Under the pieces are notes generated by a model. The model saw nothing but the letters and a program-made list of their open reading frames with translations, made no database searches and had not been told where the DNA came from. Below are positions 10,863 through 23,047 of a stretch of DNA of 64,000 bases, one piece after another (positions within the stretch are counted from its first letter, which is position 1; the number at the start of each line of letters is the position of its first letter). The stretch lies in contig NC_065406.1 in the NCBI RefSeq assembly GCF_024362695.1, forward strand, positions 7,750,001 to 7,814,000, written 5' to 3'. Both the position numbers and the translations under genes were made by a program. Source of the stretch: Pectinophora gossypiella. Taxonomy: Eukaryota > Arthropoda > Insecta > Lepidoptera > Gelechiidae.

Positions 10863-13806
10863 ATGACAACAGAGAAAAACTTTGGCTGTAGTAAGTTAAA
10901 TGAGGACATATTAAATATAAAATTCAATAAGAAAAATACAAATGTAATCAACCTGGTACACCAAAACATACCAGGAATATTGGGCAAGGAACTTGAAATT
11001 GAACTTTTTTTAAACAGTAATTGTGTTGATATTATGTGCGTAACTGAACATTGGCTAAAAAAACATGAGTTCGTTTGCTTCAATAATCACCAGGTTGCCA
11101 GCTCGTACAGCAGGGAGACGGCTATCCGTGGCGGTTCATTAATATTAGTACGTAATTATTTAAAATATAAGGAACGAACGGATATTGTAAGTCTCTCAGT
11201 TGAGCGAACTGTTGAGCTAGCCTGTATTGAACTCAGCCGGCTTATTGTATTGAGCGTATACAGACCCCCCGCTTCATCTTATGATCTATTTGAGAAAGTT
11301 ATTGATGAAGCTTTATGCAAATTATGTAATAAAAGCAAACATGTTATCGTCTGCGGTGATTTTAATATTGATATTCTGGAAAATTGCTCATTAAGATTTA
11401 CAAGATTATAACACAGAAATAAAGATTTGAATGTAGTAACATTCAAATCTTTATTTCTGTGTTATAATCTTGTAAATCTTTTTTCAGAACCAACCCGAAT
11501 CACGTCACAGTCCGCGAAATGTATCGATAATATTTTTAGTAACTTAGAACCTTGTGATAAATTAATAATTAATAAATTAAAGTCAGATCACTGTGGTCAA
11601 CAAATATCTTTCAACTTATTTGTTGACCGCTCACTGAAAAAGGATGTTACATGCAATTCCATATCAAGTAGTCGTTTAGAACAATTCAAAGATAATATGT
11701 CAAACAAATTACCAGAACTTCCTTACTGTGATGACCCAAATTTGTTATATAACTCCCTATTTAATCTAACAAAATCGGAAGTTAGTAAAGTATTTAAGGC
11801 AAAAACAATTAAGAAAGCAGACACACCAATTTTTAGTGACTGGGCGACGGTAGGAATTTATAAGAGTAGAAACAGGTTGTATGAACTTTATGAAGAAAGA
11901 ACATACAATCATAGCGGAGCTTTTCACGACTATGTAAAACGGTATTCAAAAGTTTTCAAACGTGTTTGCGTTACCGCGAAGGCAATGTTTGTTAGCAGTA
12001 AAATTAAAGGTAGCTCAGATATTATTAAAATGACTTGGAAAGTTATAAATAGCGAAAATGGGAAAGTCAAAGCACGCGATCTCGAGTATCAATTACAAAT
12101 TGACGGTAAACTACTCACAAATGATAAGCAAGTTGCTGAAGCTTTTGAAAAATTCTTTACTGACATTCCATTTTCGACTACCAAGGACTTGAAGTCATCT
12201 CCTGCACTCGCTCAATCACTTGTAAAGGAGCACATAGATACGTCCAAAGTAGATAAACTAACATTTACACACGTGAGTCCTAGGGACGTCTTAAGACCTT
12301 TTAAATCTTTAGAAATGAAAAAGACTGCAGATCTTCATGGTCTCTCTGTTAAAGTCATTAACTCCGTGATTGATTGCATAGCTCCCTATCTATCATGTAT
12401 ATTTAACAAATGTGTAGACAATGGTGTGTTTCCAGATTTAATGAAGCACAGTAAAGTCATTCCATTGTTTAAAGCTGGTAGTACTTCTGACCCTACTAAT
12501 TTTAGACCAATATCTATACTACCCACGCTTAGTAAAATATTTGAAAAAATGTTATTACTGCAATTACTTCAACATTTCAATTTAAACAATTTAATGTCTA
12601 ATAAACAATTTGGTTTCTCAAAGGGTCGCTCTACAACCGATGCTGGTGTTGAGTTAATAAATCATGTTTTTCAGGCTTGGGAGGAGTCCAAAGATGCTAT
12701 TGGTGTCTTTTGTGACCTTTCCAAAGCCTTCGATTGCGTTTGTCATGATATATTGATCGCGAAACTTCGTCACTATGGAATAACAGATAATGCCATCGCT
12801 CTTTTGGAGTCGTACCTTAGTGGCCGCGTTCAGAGGGTTGATGTGCATGGCTCCAGATCATGTGGATCTAACGTCACTATAGGCGTCCCGCAGGGCTCAA
12901 TTCTAGGTCCATTTCTATTCCTAGTTTACATAAACGACCTACCTAGTCTTGTAAAACATGAGGTGGTGCTGTCTGCAGATGATACCTCCTTACTTTTTAA
13001 AGTAAAGAGACGACAAGATTCCTTTGACGATGTAAACAACGACATTTCAGAGATAGTGGATTGGTTTACTGTAAACAACCTGCTACTTAATGAAAATAAA
13101 ACAAAATATGTTTATTTTACGTTATCGAATGTTAGTAGGCCGCTCGATTCTATTATTGTAAAAAATAAGGAATTGGACCTCACGGATACTGCTGTATTTT
13201 TGGGAATTACTTTGGACGCTAAGTTGCAATGGAGTCCTCATATTGATAAGTTGTCCAAAAGGCTCAGCTCAGCAGCATTCGCGGTCAAAAAAATTCGTTT
13301 AATAACCGATGTAGAAACCGCGCGATTAGTTTATTTTGCCTAATTCCACAGTCTGATGTCGTACGGCATCTTGCTGTGGGGTCATGCTGCAGATGTGAAC
13401 AGCATTTTTGTTCTGCAAAAGCGGGCCATTCGGGCGATTTACAAATTGGGACCCAAGATGTCACTTAGAAATAAATTTAAAGAAATTAATATTTTAACTT
13501 TGGCATCACAATATATCTTTGAAAATTTAATATATGTAAAAAAAACATATAGGATTATTTGCAAAAAATAGCGATCGGCACATTGTTAATACCCGGAATA
13601 AAAATAAACTTGCTTTACAAGTCAGTCGATTACATAAGATTACTAAATCTTTTAAGGGGCAATGTATACGTTTTTACAATAAGATTCCCATTGACATTCA
13701 GAATTTGCCTTTCAACTGCTTTAAGACAGTAGTTAAACAAAAACTTTACAAAAAAGGTTATTATAAAGTTAGTGATTATTTAGAAGATATGAATGCATGG
13801 GATTAA
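10863..13806 (+). pseudogene. CR1 ORF2: endonuclease-reverse transcriptase, broken
   Basis: Starts with ATG at 10863. The APE endonuclease shows TEHWL, SVYRPP, GDFNID and a later SDH. An in-frame TAA at 11409-11411 lies inside a hairpin, and the same frame continues. The RT shows FRPISILP, QFGFSKGRST, DLSKAFDCVCHD, GVPQGSILGP and a catalytic motif at 12972-12983 reading SADD where the family has (F/Y)ADD. A second stop is TAA at 13341-13343. After an A8 run (13538-13545) the frame shifts by one, and the C-terminal part ends at TAA 13804-13806. Two stops, one frameshift and the Ser change mean no active enzyme is made. Confidence 0.93.
11393..11480. repeat. Perfect 42-bp inverted repeat with 4-base loop
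   Basis: Arms 11393-11434 and 11439-11480 are exact reverse complements around the loop agta (11435-11438). The right arm reads as ordinary LINE coding sequence (FKSLFLCYNLVNL). The left arm is its inverse and brings in the TAA at 11409. The flanking frame is kept across the hairpin. Confidence 0.97.
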
Positions 13807-14065
13807 CTGTCTGAGAACAGATATTAGGCAGCTAAATTACTCAATTGTATATAAATATTTTATGTTTATTTTTATTTTTTTTAAAGAACGTCTATGGCCC
13901 TGTGCCGAGGTTTTTCTTGCAGCTTCTTTTCCCCGGCTATACAGGTTGTGAGAAGCTGCAGTAGTTTTAGGCGGATGAGACGTTCGTTATGTAAAAATTG
14001 ACGATTCAAAGTGTAACTATGTTACCTACTGAATAAAGATATTTTTGAATTTGAATTTGAATAAA

Positions 14066-16927
14066 AGGGCTGTTCTCTGATGGCCTTACCCACTTTCCCG
14101 CTGCAGGCCCGCTTGTTGCATCACATCAATTATAATGAGATATAAAATAATATTAATTATTTTATTAGTCTTAACTACATAAGCTTATACACGCCATACA
14201 GTTCATCACCAACTGTGGTTTTTGGGATCACAGCCGTAAGTTTTACATATGTTATGTTTGAGATACCTGAACTGACTGGCTGAACCGTTGGGCAAAACGC
14301 CCCCAAGTTACATTTAGGAACGAATTGAGAATGTCAGCCATTTTTCAAGCATCATACCCTATTATACCTGCCACTGGGTCGGAAAACGTTAACAATTTCT
14401 AACATGTTATTCCATTCGTGTACGAAAACGTGAGATTTTGTGTAGCATCGAGCTGGGCAGTAAGTAATTCAATTTCACTTTTCTAATGGCTACGCGACAC
14501 GGTCAACCTGGCTTTAATTCACTCATAGACCGCGATCACGTGTTTTAACACTATTTGAATTACATATACGATTACCATAATTATGCTGAGGCTCACCCAA
14601 AGTGAAAATAATTCACTACGTTTTAAGCACGTCTTCAACCAAATGTAGAAGGTGTAAAATATACACTACTAATATGTTCCACTGCAAATCGCGGAAAAAA
14701 ATAACGATCGGCATATTTTTTGTTTAGTGAATGCTTTCTTTCCTTCTATTTATTCTATGATCGATAATGTACTTCATATTATCCTTAAGTCACGAGAAAA
14801 GTCAGGTACAAGTTGCTCCAGCGCATTATACAGACATATTTCGGGAAAAGATGGACTTATTGTAGATTTGCCGCTGATGGCATTAACTTCTTGACCGGGC
14901 AAATGGGAAGCGCTGAAGGCTCTCACCCGGTAGATGTGTCGGCCGAAGGTGGCACTCCTGGCTTAGGAACTTCAGAGATTGATTAGGCTGCAGCACTATC
15001 ACGGTTTTAGAGCTGCAGCCTCCAAAATAATAAAAGCCTTGATGCTGTTCAACCTCCGATTGGAGTGAAACAGGAAGGAGGAGATATTACTCTTACTAAA
15101 ACAATTTTTACTGTGTCATCGTGTACCTACCAATATAATTATCTAAGAAACAGCACATAGAATTGTTAAATGGTAAATCCAAACTCTTTGTTTTTCTGAA
15201 AGAAAGAACTCTGTATAAGATACGAGAAACCAGCGCACAATAAGAGATATTTTTTAAAATATTTTGCTTTTAACTATGTATCTTAAACGATCATTCATTA
15301 CGCTCAGTATCGTGTCAACGAAGAATGATTTAGAACGATTTGCATTAAGTCCAATTTATGATAGATGAAATGAAAATAAATATTAATGAAAAAGGTGATA
15401 AAAATAACATTTGCTTTGATGCCAGCAGCAAGCTACTCAGTAAGCGGCTCTCAATATTCTCATAAAATTAATTTCAGTCCTTGATTGCATTCTGTCAATT
15501 CCATATATAATCGTTAAATTACTTTACGAGACTAGGCTTGTTCCGATCACTGTATTATGAAGTATTGTAATTTCGCTCAGGGCAGAACAATTGTGTACCA
15601 ATATGTTTCCAAATAACCGTTTTCCTACAGCTATTGTGTTGGATAATTTAATTCTCCCCATTCATCCGCCCACTCGCGTCAGTAACATAATTATTTTAGC
15701 TTAAAATCAATTGATGTCCGCTCTACCAAATTCCTTGGGCAAAGATGAAATAAAATATAATGTGAAAAAAGGTTACTTGACGTCAAATTAACTTTAATTA
15801 CTTGCTTTAAATACATCAAAGGGGTCTCAATATACTTATACAAAATCTTTGAAATGAAGGGAAACATTCAAACGTTCTGTAGAACGAAGTGGATAAGAAA
15901 AAAATGGAATTTCGACAAGCCTGTAGATGTCAGAGGAATTTCCATTTAAGGTTTCCTTCCCGCGGATTCCTATCGCTGCGTTGAAATCCATCGAAGCATT
16001 AAGTGGAAGGGGGCATTATTGTGCGGCTCCCTTGCCTCCGACTGTCAGGCCAGAGGTTACGCTGAGAATAAACGCCGAACAATGACAAGTATTAGACTAG
16101 TGAAAAATTCCACTCAGAAAGGTTCGATTACTTACATCTGAAATCCACTAGACATTAGTAGGATGGCAATTTTGTATTAAAGTATCCATCCGATTAATGT
16201 GATGGAAATTGTTAGTTTCCAGAGCGATCTACTCAAATTAAACTGTAAAAACATCATGAATAGAAACGTGATGCTAGCAAGCTTAGCGTTCGGACTTAAT
16301 ATTATAACACCAATTTCACTCTACTATGAAATTTTAATATACCATATTCCAAAATTAAATTTCCCTGGGTAAATTCTTATTTGCATTAGAAGCTTAGAAC
16401 CGTTTTAAAATTTAGGTCAACCGGTTTAACCAATTTGTGGACAGGCTTAAAACATTAACCAAATTGTTTTATGAAATTTGAAAGAAACAAGTTTAAACGA
16501 TTTGTACTACCGGAAATAAACTTTTTGTACACCTCTCCTCATCATCAATCAGCCTGCATCATCCCACTGTTGGGTATAGACCTCCTCGATTTCTCACTAT
16601 CCTTTCCGGTCCTGTGCTTACCTCATCCACAAAATTACCGCAGTTGCAACGATACCTCTACGAATCACAAATTTTCAATACGGTAAGACTATCTAATAAA
16701 AATACATTACATTATCCTAGTTATATATAAAAAATATACTTCAAATATACTCATAAATTTCTCTATATACTGAGAAAAGAACGTTTTATAAAAAAGCTCC
16801 CACAAAAACCTGTCTGTGTAAAAACCATCTTGATTGACATACTTTGCGGTACGCGCAAATGTCTTTCACTAGCGCGCCTTATTCCATTTCTTTTTTATAT
16901 TACATATTACGTACATCTATAGTAATA
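14066..16927. other. Intergenic; one repeat copy at 14863-14937
   Basis: No gene recognised. 14863-14937 is a + strand copy of the 85-bp repeat (ttgtagatttgccgctgatg, then tctcacccggtagatg). A frame at 16471-16686 shows no domain. Confidence 0.5.
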
Positions 16928-16930
16928 TTA

Positions 16931-17413
16931 AGGTGCGTACTGACTAACGTTACGAGGTGTAATGTAACATTCGCATCGAGCATGTTACGCTGTGTTTTAA
17001 AATCGGCGTAGCATGTTCGTCAAAACTCTGTGCTCCGCTTTCGCCGTTAGTTCACTCCAGATGGCCGACAGTGAGGACGTGTTGGTATCTTCTCTTTGAT
17101 TCTACTTAATTATTGTTTCATCTAAATTAAGAAGAAGAAAATACGTTACTGGTAATCAAACTTATTTAAAAACAAAGGCGAATGTGGTGACTTCTCCTTG
17201 ATAGCAATTTTAAAAACCAAATGATTACTGGTCAGCGACTTGCAAGAGCGTACTGACCGAACCGCGTGACACTCAAAGGATTCGCCAAAAAACCGACAGC
17301 CAACGAGCGACTCGTTGCTCACTGGTTTCCCCGTAACACAACATACTGACTGCACGAATGCTCGCTGTGTAACATGTTACATTGCACCTCGTAACGTTAG
17401 TCAGTACCCACCT
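16931..17413. mobile_element. 483-bp TIR DNA transposon, non-autonomous
   Basis: The left end aggtgcgtactgactaacgt continues to about 41 bases that match the reverse complement of the right end at about 39 positions. The element is flanked by TTA on both sides (16928-16930 and 17414-17416). A 3-bp TWA target duplication fits PIF/Harbinger mobilisation; TTAA/TTTA is an alternative reading. No transposase. The minus-strand frame 17146-17355 inside it shows no known domain. Confidence 0.8.
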
Positions 17414-17416
17414 TTA

Positions 17417-18929
17417 TATAACAATGACCTACATAAGTAAATATATCACTAGCAGTCACTTCTGATAGTTGGTCCTTTTATTTTAAACGTCATAAATACT
17501 CGATATCTCTCATCTTGCTCCGTAGCGGATGGTATTGTATTGTGCACGGAGTAGAGAAATATATTGCGTTGAAATAAGCGGCCGAGTCGTAAGTCAGCGA
17601 TGTGCGCTCGTGCCGAATCTCATTCCGGGCGATTGATGCAGGGACTGCTCCCCGCCCCACGCAATTACACCAACCCTTTTAATTGTTCTAAATGTTTCCA
17701 CTAAACCAGCCAATAAAACTATTAGGCCCAATCCATTTGCTTCTTCCGCCCACTCCACGGTCTACCGTTTCTGGAAGGGGATAAAATTAAATAACAACAT
17801 TCCTAAACAAAGTTGAGAGTAAGTAAATACTAAGCAAATGCCACAAAAGCCCAGGAAATGTATGTTTAATTTCAAGAACTTGGATGGAGCGTCTGAAAAC
17901 GAAATCTAATCTGTGGATTCGTAGGCGCTCACAAAGTAATATTTCTGTTGGATATAGCCTTTTGTTAATTCCAGGAATTATGGGGGAGTGGTGGTTTTGA
18001 TGTCATTTATTGTAGATTTGCGGCGCGTAGCATTATTAATTCGACACAAAAATCCGGGGCGGCCAGGAAGTTTCTCCACGGTTTCATACAAACTCCCGCA
18101 TGCCGCTTCGCGTACCGCCTTTGTGTGCACTAAGCTCAAATAGCACACCTGGGGCCTTCTCTCACAATGATTTCACCAGGCATAGATAGAATCTTAATTC
18201 TACCTGCCTAACAAATAATGAAACCTATAGGACGACAGAAACGCAAAAACGAGCCTCTCGTAGTTGTGCGGCAACCTACATAGCGGCGGCTAAAAAACAG
18301 AAGTGGTCCAAACACAATCGAAGTGTTCAGGCGTGGATGGAGATTGCTATGGACGCTTTTCACTGTCTCCAGTGGAGCGCGAAAACACCACCGATATCGC
18401 ACCGCACCCCTCTCTCGCACCTCACCCCCCGCACTCCAGTCTATATCCACTGTCTACCGATACCTGTCGAATTTACATGTACCCCACGTCCCTGTCATAA
18501 ATTGCATTGAGCTCAATATATTTGCACAAAACCGTATTGAAAACACGAAAAGTCGATTTGCGCGGTAAATTTCTTTATTACCATACGCACTTTAGTGCTA
18601 CGAACAACGTCGCTCGTAAACCATCTAGTTGTTGTTTCGCTAGTACCCGTATTATTTATTGCTTTTTAGGATAATACTTGAGCTTAAAATCTTGCCCCGG
18701 GGAAATATGAATGTTTCGTTTCTATACAATATAGCATATAAGTACCTATCTAGATTCCTTTAAGGAATAGTAAAACCCTAATCCAACCAACCAGAAGCGC
18801 TTCCTTCGCTCGGCTCTTCGTTTACCAGTATTTTATTGTGTTTTAGAAATAATGTCTATTCAGGCGAAGGCGAATGACAGGAGTCCTAGTACAGCTTTGC
18901 AGTAGACTATACTGGGCGCCATCTCAGTC
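17417..18929. other. Intergenic, nothing recognised
   Basis: Overlapping frames on both strands at 18208-18568 come from a GC-richer patch without domains or splice context. 18011-18036 matches the edge of the 85-bp repeat. Confidence 0.45.
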
Positions 18930-19048
18930 GCGTCAGACCGAGTACCGCGGGGCAGAAGGCAAGAGGGAAACCACTGCTCTATTTTTCACTAAAAAGTAGC
19001 ATGGAGGATGCTACACCGACAAGAGTGGCTCTTAAATTAGTGATGAGT
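18930..19048 (+). mobile_element. SINE-G-like repeat
   Basis: Carries gcaagagggaaaccactgct and gatgctacaccgacaagagt plus ggctcttaaattagtgatg. Pieces of the same unit are at 21630-21680 (+), 45110-45215 (-), 46632-46690 (-) and 48712-48765 (+). No tRNA-like head seen. Confidence 0.6.
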
Positions 19049-19261
19049 CTATTCAAACCATCTTGTAAATAGTAATACTGCTATCTCTGTCTTATCCACT
19101 AGATGGACTTCCAAACAAACTGTTAAAATGTATCTTTTTCTTTCATCCTGACGTTCTGGCTGGTTGTCTTTATCGCTTCCACATTTCAAACTTCCAGAGC
19201 GTTCCAATTTCGAGTACATTTTTGCGTTATTCACTGCTTGACCGGTCAATGTGGTGTCGTG

Positions 19262-19346
19262 TAATAAATACCGGGTGAGACCATCAGCGCTCCCCATTTG
19301 TCCGGCCAAGTAGTTAATGCCATCTGCGGCAAATCTACAATAAGTC
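19262..19346 (-). repeat. 85-bp interspersed repeat, copy 2
   Basis: From aataccgggtgagaccatc to gcggcaaatctacaataagt. It closely matches 1453-1536 and forms the N-terminal part of a 99-codon minus frame (19348 to 19049) that has no other recognisable domain. Confidence 0.65.
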
Positions 19347-19782
19347 ACGTCAAAAAAAATGTCCTTTAGTAAGTAATACTAACCTGTTCTATTTCCGAGG
19401 TTTTCTATGTGACTATGACATCGGCAAGACACTAGCTTTTCTAAATCAAAATATCATTTTTTGCCAATATTGTTTTAGCTGATATCGGTTTCCATTAGGC
19501 TTTGTTGATTCAATGAGGTGAATTGAGTTCCAAGAAACTGATGGCATATTAAAATACAAATACTTTATTGCAGTATAGCATAGTATAGCCTAGTAAATAG
19601 CATTGGTAGCCTTATCACCATTGTAATGTAACATCTTCGTATTATTTTTGTGCTTCATAGTACGTACCTACTTGCAACTTTATAGATGTTTATGTTTTCC
19701 AACTACTTAAATATTAATGTTAATGTGTGTATATTTTAATGTTATAAATGTATATGTGTGTCGTAGATTTTACCTAAATAAA

Positions 19783-19783
19783 C

Positions 19784-19824
<41 letters not shown>
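19783..19824. repeat. TTA microsatellite
   Basis: An uninterrupted (TTA)n run of about 14 units, directly next to the 3' side of the minus-oriented SINE-A at 19828. It is either that SINE's tail or the tail of a + strand retroelement end (aaataaactttatta) at 19740-19790. Confidence 0.85.
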
Positions 19825-19827
19825 GTA

Positions 19828-20151
19828 TTCTTCTTCTATCGTGTGGGTTGTAAGGTGAATTACCAACCTCATCAACCCTGGTGTCAGGGTTACAATTGAG
19901 CCGCCAAAGGCCCCTGACATGGCTCATGTAACGACTACTTATTTACATCAGTAAGTAGTAACCGGGACAAACTTACGTGCCTTCCGAAGCACGGATCGTC
20001 TTACTTTTTGGACAATCAGGTGATCAACCTGTGATGTCCTAACCAAACTAGGGATCACAAAGTGATTTTTGTGATATGTCCCTACCGGGATTCGAACCCG
20101 GGACCTCCGGATCGTGAGCCCAACGCTCAACCACTGGACCACGGAGGCCGT
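19828..20151 (-). mobile_element. SINE-A, full length
   Basis: Best-preserved minus-strand copy. The head at 20080-20151 carries a B-box gattcgaacccgggacctcc (as read on +) and an A-box region around ccaacgctcaaccactgg. The body and the ttcttctatcgtgtgggttg tail are intact. The head folds like tRNA, but the long body shows it is a SINE, not a tRNA gene. Confidence 0.9.
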
Positions 20152-20490
20152 TATGTTAATAGATGTATTGATTTATGTATAACATCGTTTTAATTCTATC
20201 TCGGTGATCACCCTTTTAAATCTACATCATCAGAAGTACAGAAAAGTATGTGTCCTTTTGTGGGGTACCTTTTTGGGACTTTTTAAGAGTATATTATGCG
20301 CATAAACACGACCCCACGGTGACAAAGTCGCTGGCAACAACAGTAATTTCAGCAAATCGACGCCGTATATAACAGTCATTAATAAGTAGGTTAAACACTT
20401 CCCGATACTTAATGATCGTCTATACTTACCTAAATAACGACTTTTATGTCATTATGTCCGATAAACTTGTAAAGTATTGTACCTACTATT

Positions 20491-20676
20491 AGGCTGCGTT
20501 TCCATTGACGCGGAGCTGTGCGGAGAGGAGCGGAGATGTGCAGGAATCGACCAATCACCGTGAGGGAGAGAGTGACAGAGCGTCTTCGTTTTTCGCGCTC
20601 TTGAACGCTGTGATTGGTCAAATCCGCACATCTCCGCTCTTCTCCGCCCATCACCGCGTCAGTAGAAACCCGGCCT
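20491..20676. mobile_element. 186-bp foldback MITE
   Basis: The ends aggctgcgtttccattgacg and, as reverse complement of the right end, aggccgggtttctactgacg start arms of about 50 bp that both contain gcggaga and gagcggagatgtg. Non-coding. Target duplication not clear. Confidence 0.8.
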
Positions 20677-21267
20677 CATACTTGTAGTAAATTGGACTGT
20701 CTACTCATAAATACAGGCACATACACATTCTTACAGCTCTGAAAGTAAGAAGCGTCGACTATTTTTTTTTTTTTTACCTAAAATGATATACATAGTCTCT
20801 AGCCTATTTCCCAGCGGCCAATCTGGCGGGAATCTGGGAGCACGGGAGTGCCCCCGCCAAGACGAGTAAAGCGAAACGCAAGGGCAACAGCACTACCTAC
20901 ATTTTCGTTGAAACGAAACGTTATGTTATCGAAACGTTTCGTTGATTTTTTGAACCCTAATAACTCTGGTTTGGATTATTTCCATTTATCTGAAATTAAT
21001 TCCCTGTAAACTAGGAAATGTTTCTTCTTAGAGATTGAATGATGGACTGTCATGTTTGAAACGATTTTAGGTTGATCATTGGAGGAATGGATAATGGATG
21101 GAAGAACCATAAATTACTTTTATTTAGCCTTCGTCGGTTCCTCCTAAGCATTTGCTGTAAGATTAATGTGGACTGATTGATGATTATATTATAAGTTTAT
21201 TCGCAAATAAGACGATGACATCAATCACCATTTGAGAAATGCCTGCTACATTTTGTTGATTTGCACT

Positions 21268-21470
21268 AGTCGGTTAATTTATCTAAAGTGCACTTTTCAC
21301 TAACACAGATTGCTCGACCTGTATAGACGGCGATACGGCTCACCACCTATCACGTTGGTCTAACATGACGCTCGGTGAGGTATGGGTACTTAATTTACCT
21401 TGCGATGGATGTACCCCAACTACCCCAATTGGGAAGTCAGTCGTGCGTGAGCTTATGTGTTGCTATTTCC
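21268..21470 (+). mobile_element. SINE-D 3' part
   Basis: Runs from ggttaatttatctaaagtgc through cgatacggctcaccacctat to gcgatggatgtaccccaact and a cttatgtgttgct tail. Matches the SINE-D at 44297-44575 without its head. Confidence 0.75.
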
Positions 21471-21714
21471 TCTCTCTCATAGAAATCTCTCATTCTTCTT
21501 CAGATATTTCTCCTTACTTGTCTGTCAGATACGCATATTGATAACCTTATGCTATGGCACAGTATCGTCGCATTTTATATTATATTTTATTATTAGGTAT
21601 ACACACCACTGCCCTATTTATCCTTTAAAAGTATCACGGAGAATGCTACACCGACAAGGGCGTGGCTCTTAAATTAATGATGTAATACCAATCGCTTGCG
21701 GTTCACTCTGTAAC

Positions 21715-21925
21715 AGGGTGGTCCAGTAGGTAAGCGTCAGACTCATGATACAGAGGCCGTAGGTTTGAATCCCACTGGGGATATAATCGCTTTGTAAACC
21801 AAAATATTGCTGGCTAATCACCCGATTGTCCGAAATTAAGATGGCAAAGCAGTCGGTGCAGTCAGGGCCCTATAGCGGTTTATTAGTAACCCTGACACCA
21901 GGATTGATGAGGTGGTTAAAAAGGG
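21715..21925 (+). mobile_element. SINE-A, old diverged copy
   Basis: The head ggtggtccagtaggtaagcg with ggtttgaatcccactgggga is followed by a shortened body and accctgacaccaggattgat. More mutated and deleted than other copies. Confidence 0.7.
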
Positions 21926-22736
21926 CCATATTGAAGCAACTCATCTAAAAAGCAATATTGCTATTTGACATTGTGTACTTACTTATACATCCCTTTACTT
22001 TATTTTTTAACTGTCAAATTGCAGTTATTACTTATTTAGATACGATTGCTTTCATCTATATTGGGACGAATATCAGAATAAAACTCGTATCTCTTCTCAA
22101 CCCGATAAACATGTGGATGTGACTATCGATAGGTGCGAAAGCATATCGGCTTCAAGAAACGGTTTTATATTAATGGTAATTGATCGTAATAGTTACAAAT
22201 ACTTAGTATACAATAGTTTCTTGAGGTTTTTGGTCGGGATAATCTGCATCGCCAGGCAACATCCGCATGCTCCTCATTCCCATCACCGCATTTCTAAACA
22301 AATTCTTCTGTGTATATTGTCCTAAACAGTCATGCATTCCTGCGATAGTTACATCTGGAATGTGATTAAGTCAATTACGATACTGAACTGTATTAGTGCT
22401 TCTTACAGTTGTGTTTTTTATATTATTACTTAGACATAACTAAGATAGACAAGTTAAGATTAGTTTTACTATTATACAAAGTAGATTGTTACTACTCCGT
22501 AGTGTAGAGGGAGATAATGCGACTGTATGCGGTCGAAGTGCAGTCGCACTAGCCTTCGTTTTCTTGTTCTTTTTCTAGCAAATGATTGGCGGTTTGAGTG
22601 ACAGGAAAGGATAAAAGCATAGGAAAGTGCGATGCGATGCGGCAAGATGTATTCGTACGAACCGACAGAGGAACAATGTCTTCTTTAACATGTTGAATCA
22701 TTACAGGCCGCGTGGACACAGTCTAATACGCGTAAC

Positions 22737-23047
22737 GGCCTCTGTGGTCCAGTGGTTGAGCATTGTACTCACAATCCGCAGGTCCTCGGTTCGAATCCCG
22801 GTGGGGATTCATATCATGAAAATCACTTTGTGATCCCTAGTTTGGTTAGAACATTACAGACTGATCACCTCATTGTCTGAAAGTAAGATGATCCGTGCTA
22901 CTTATTAAGCCGGTTACTACTTACTGACGTAAGTTAGTAATTGTTACATGAGTCATGTCAGGGGCCTTTAACAGCTCAAAAGTAACCCTGACACCAGGGT
23001 TGCTGAGGTTGGTAATCCACCTCACAACCCACTCGATAGAAGAAGAA
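22737..23047 (+). mobile_element. SINE-A, full length with small deletion
   Basis: The head ggcctctgtggtccagtggt and cggttcgaatcccggtgggg are followed by the full body, with a deletion near cgtgctactt, and the actcgatagaagaag tail. Confidence 0.85.

Larger units (their letters stand above)
10251..14065 (+). mobile_element. CR1-type LINE, near full length, inactive
   Basis: A non-LTR retrotransposon of about 3.8 kb with the end of ORF1 (SGNH/esterase-like), then ORF2 with an APE-type endonuclease and reverse transcriptase. A 3' UTR of about 260 bp ends in repeated TGAATT units. CR1-clade elements combine an esterase-like ORF1, APE endonuclease and a short 3' microsatellite. It is dead: ORF2 has two in-frame stops, one frameshift, and a Ser in place of the aromatic residue of the RT catalytic motif. 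The 5' end joins a broken SINE at 10250, so ORF1 is probably 5'-truncated. A solo 3' end of the same family lies at 51824-51990. Confidence 0.93.

Noticed and set aside
19717..19927. Frames with poly-Tyr and poly-Asn runs
   Set aside because: These are translations of the TTA microsatellite and the adjacent SINE-A.
20080..20151. tRNA gene (also at 37090-37160, 47604-47672 and 22737-22810)
   Set aside because: A- and B-box-like sequence is present, but each is the head of a longer dispersed SINE with a conserved body and tail.
22113..22325. Plus frame with DVTIDRCES, thought to be a Kazal third exon
   Set aside because: It is on the opposite strand from the minus-strand Kazal gene and the similarity to DVTIYPLSEC is too short.
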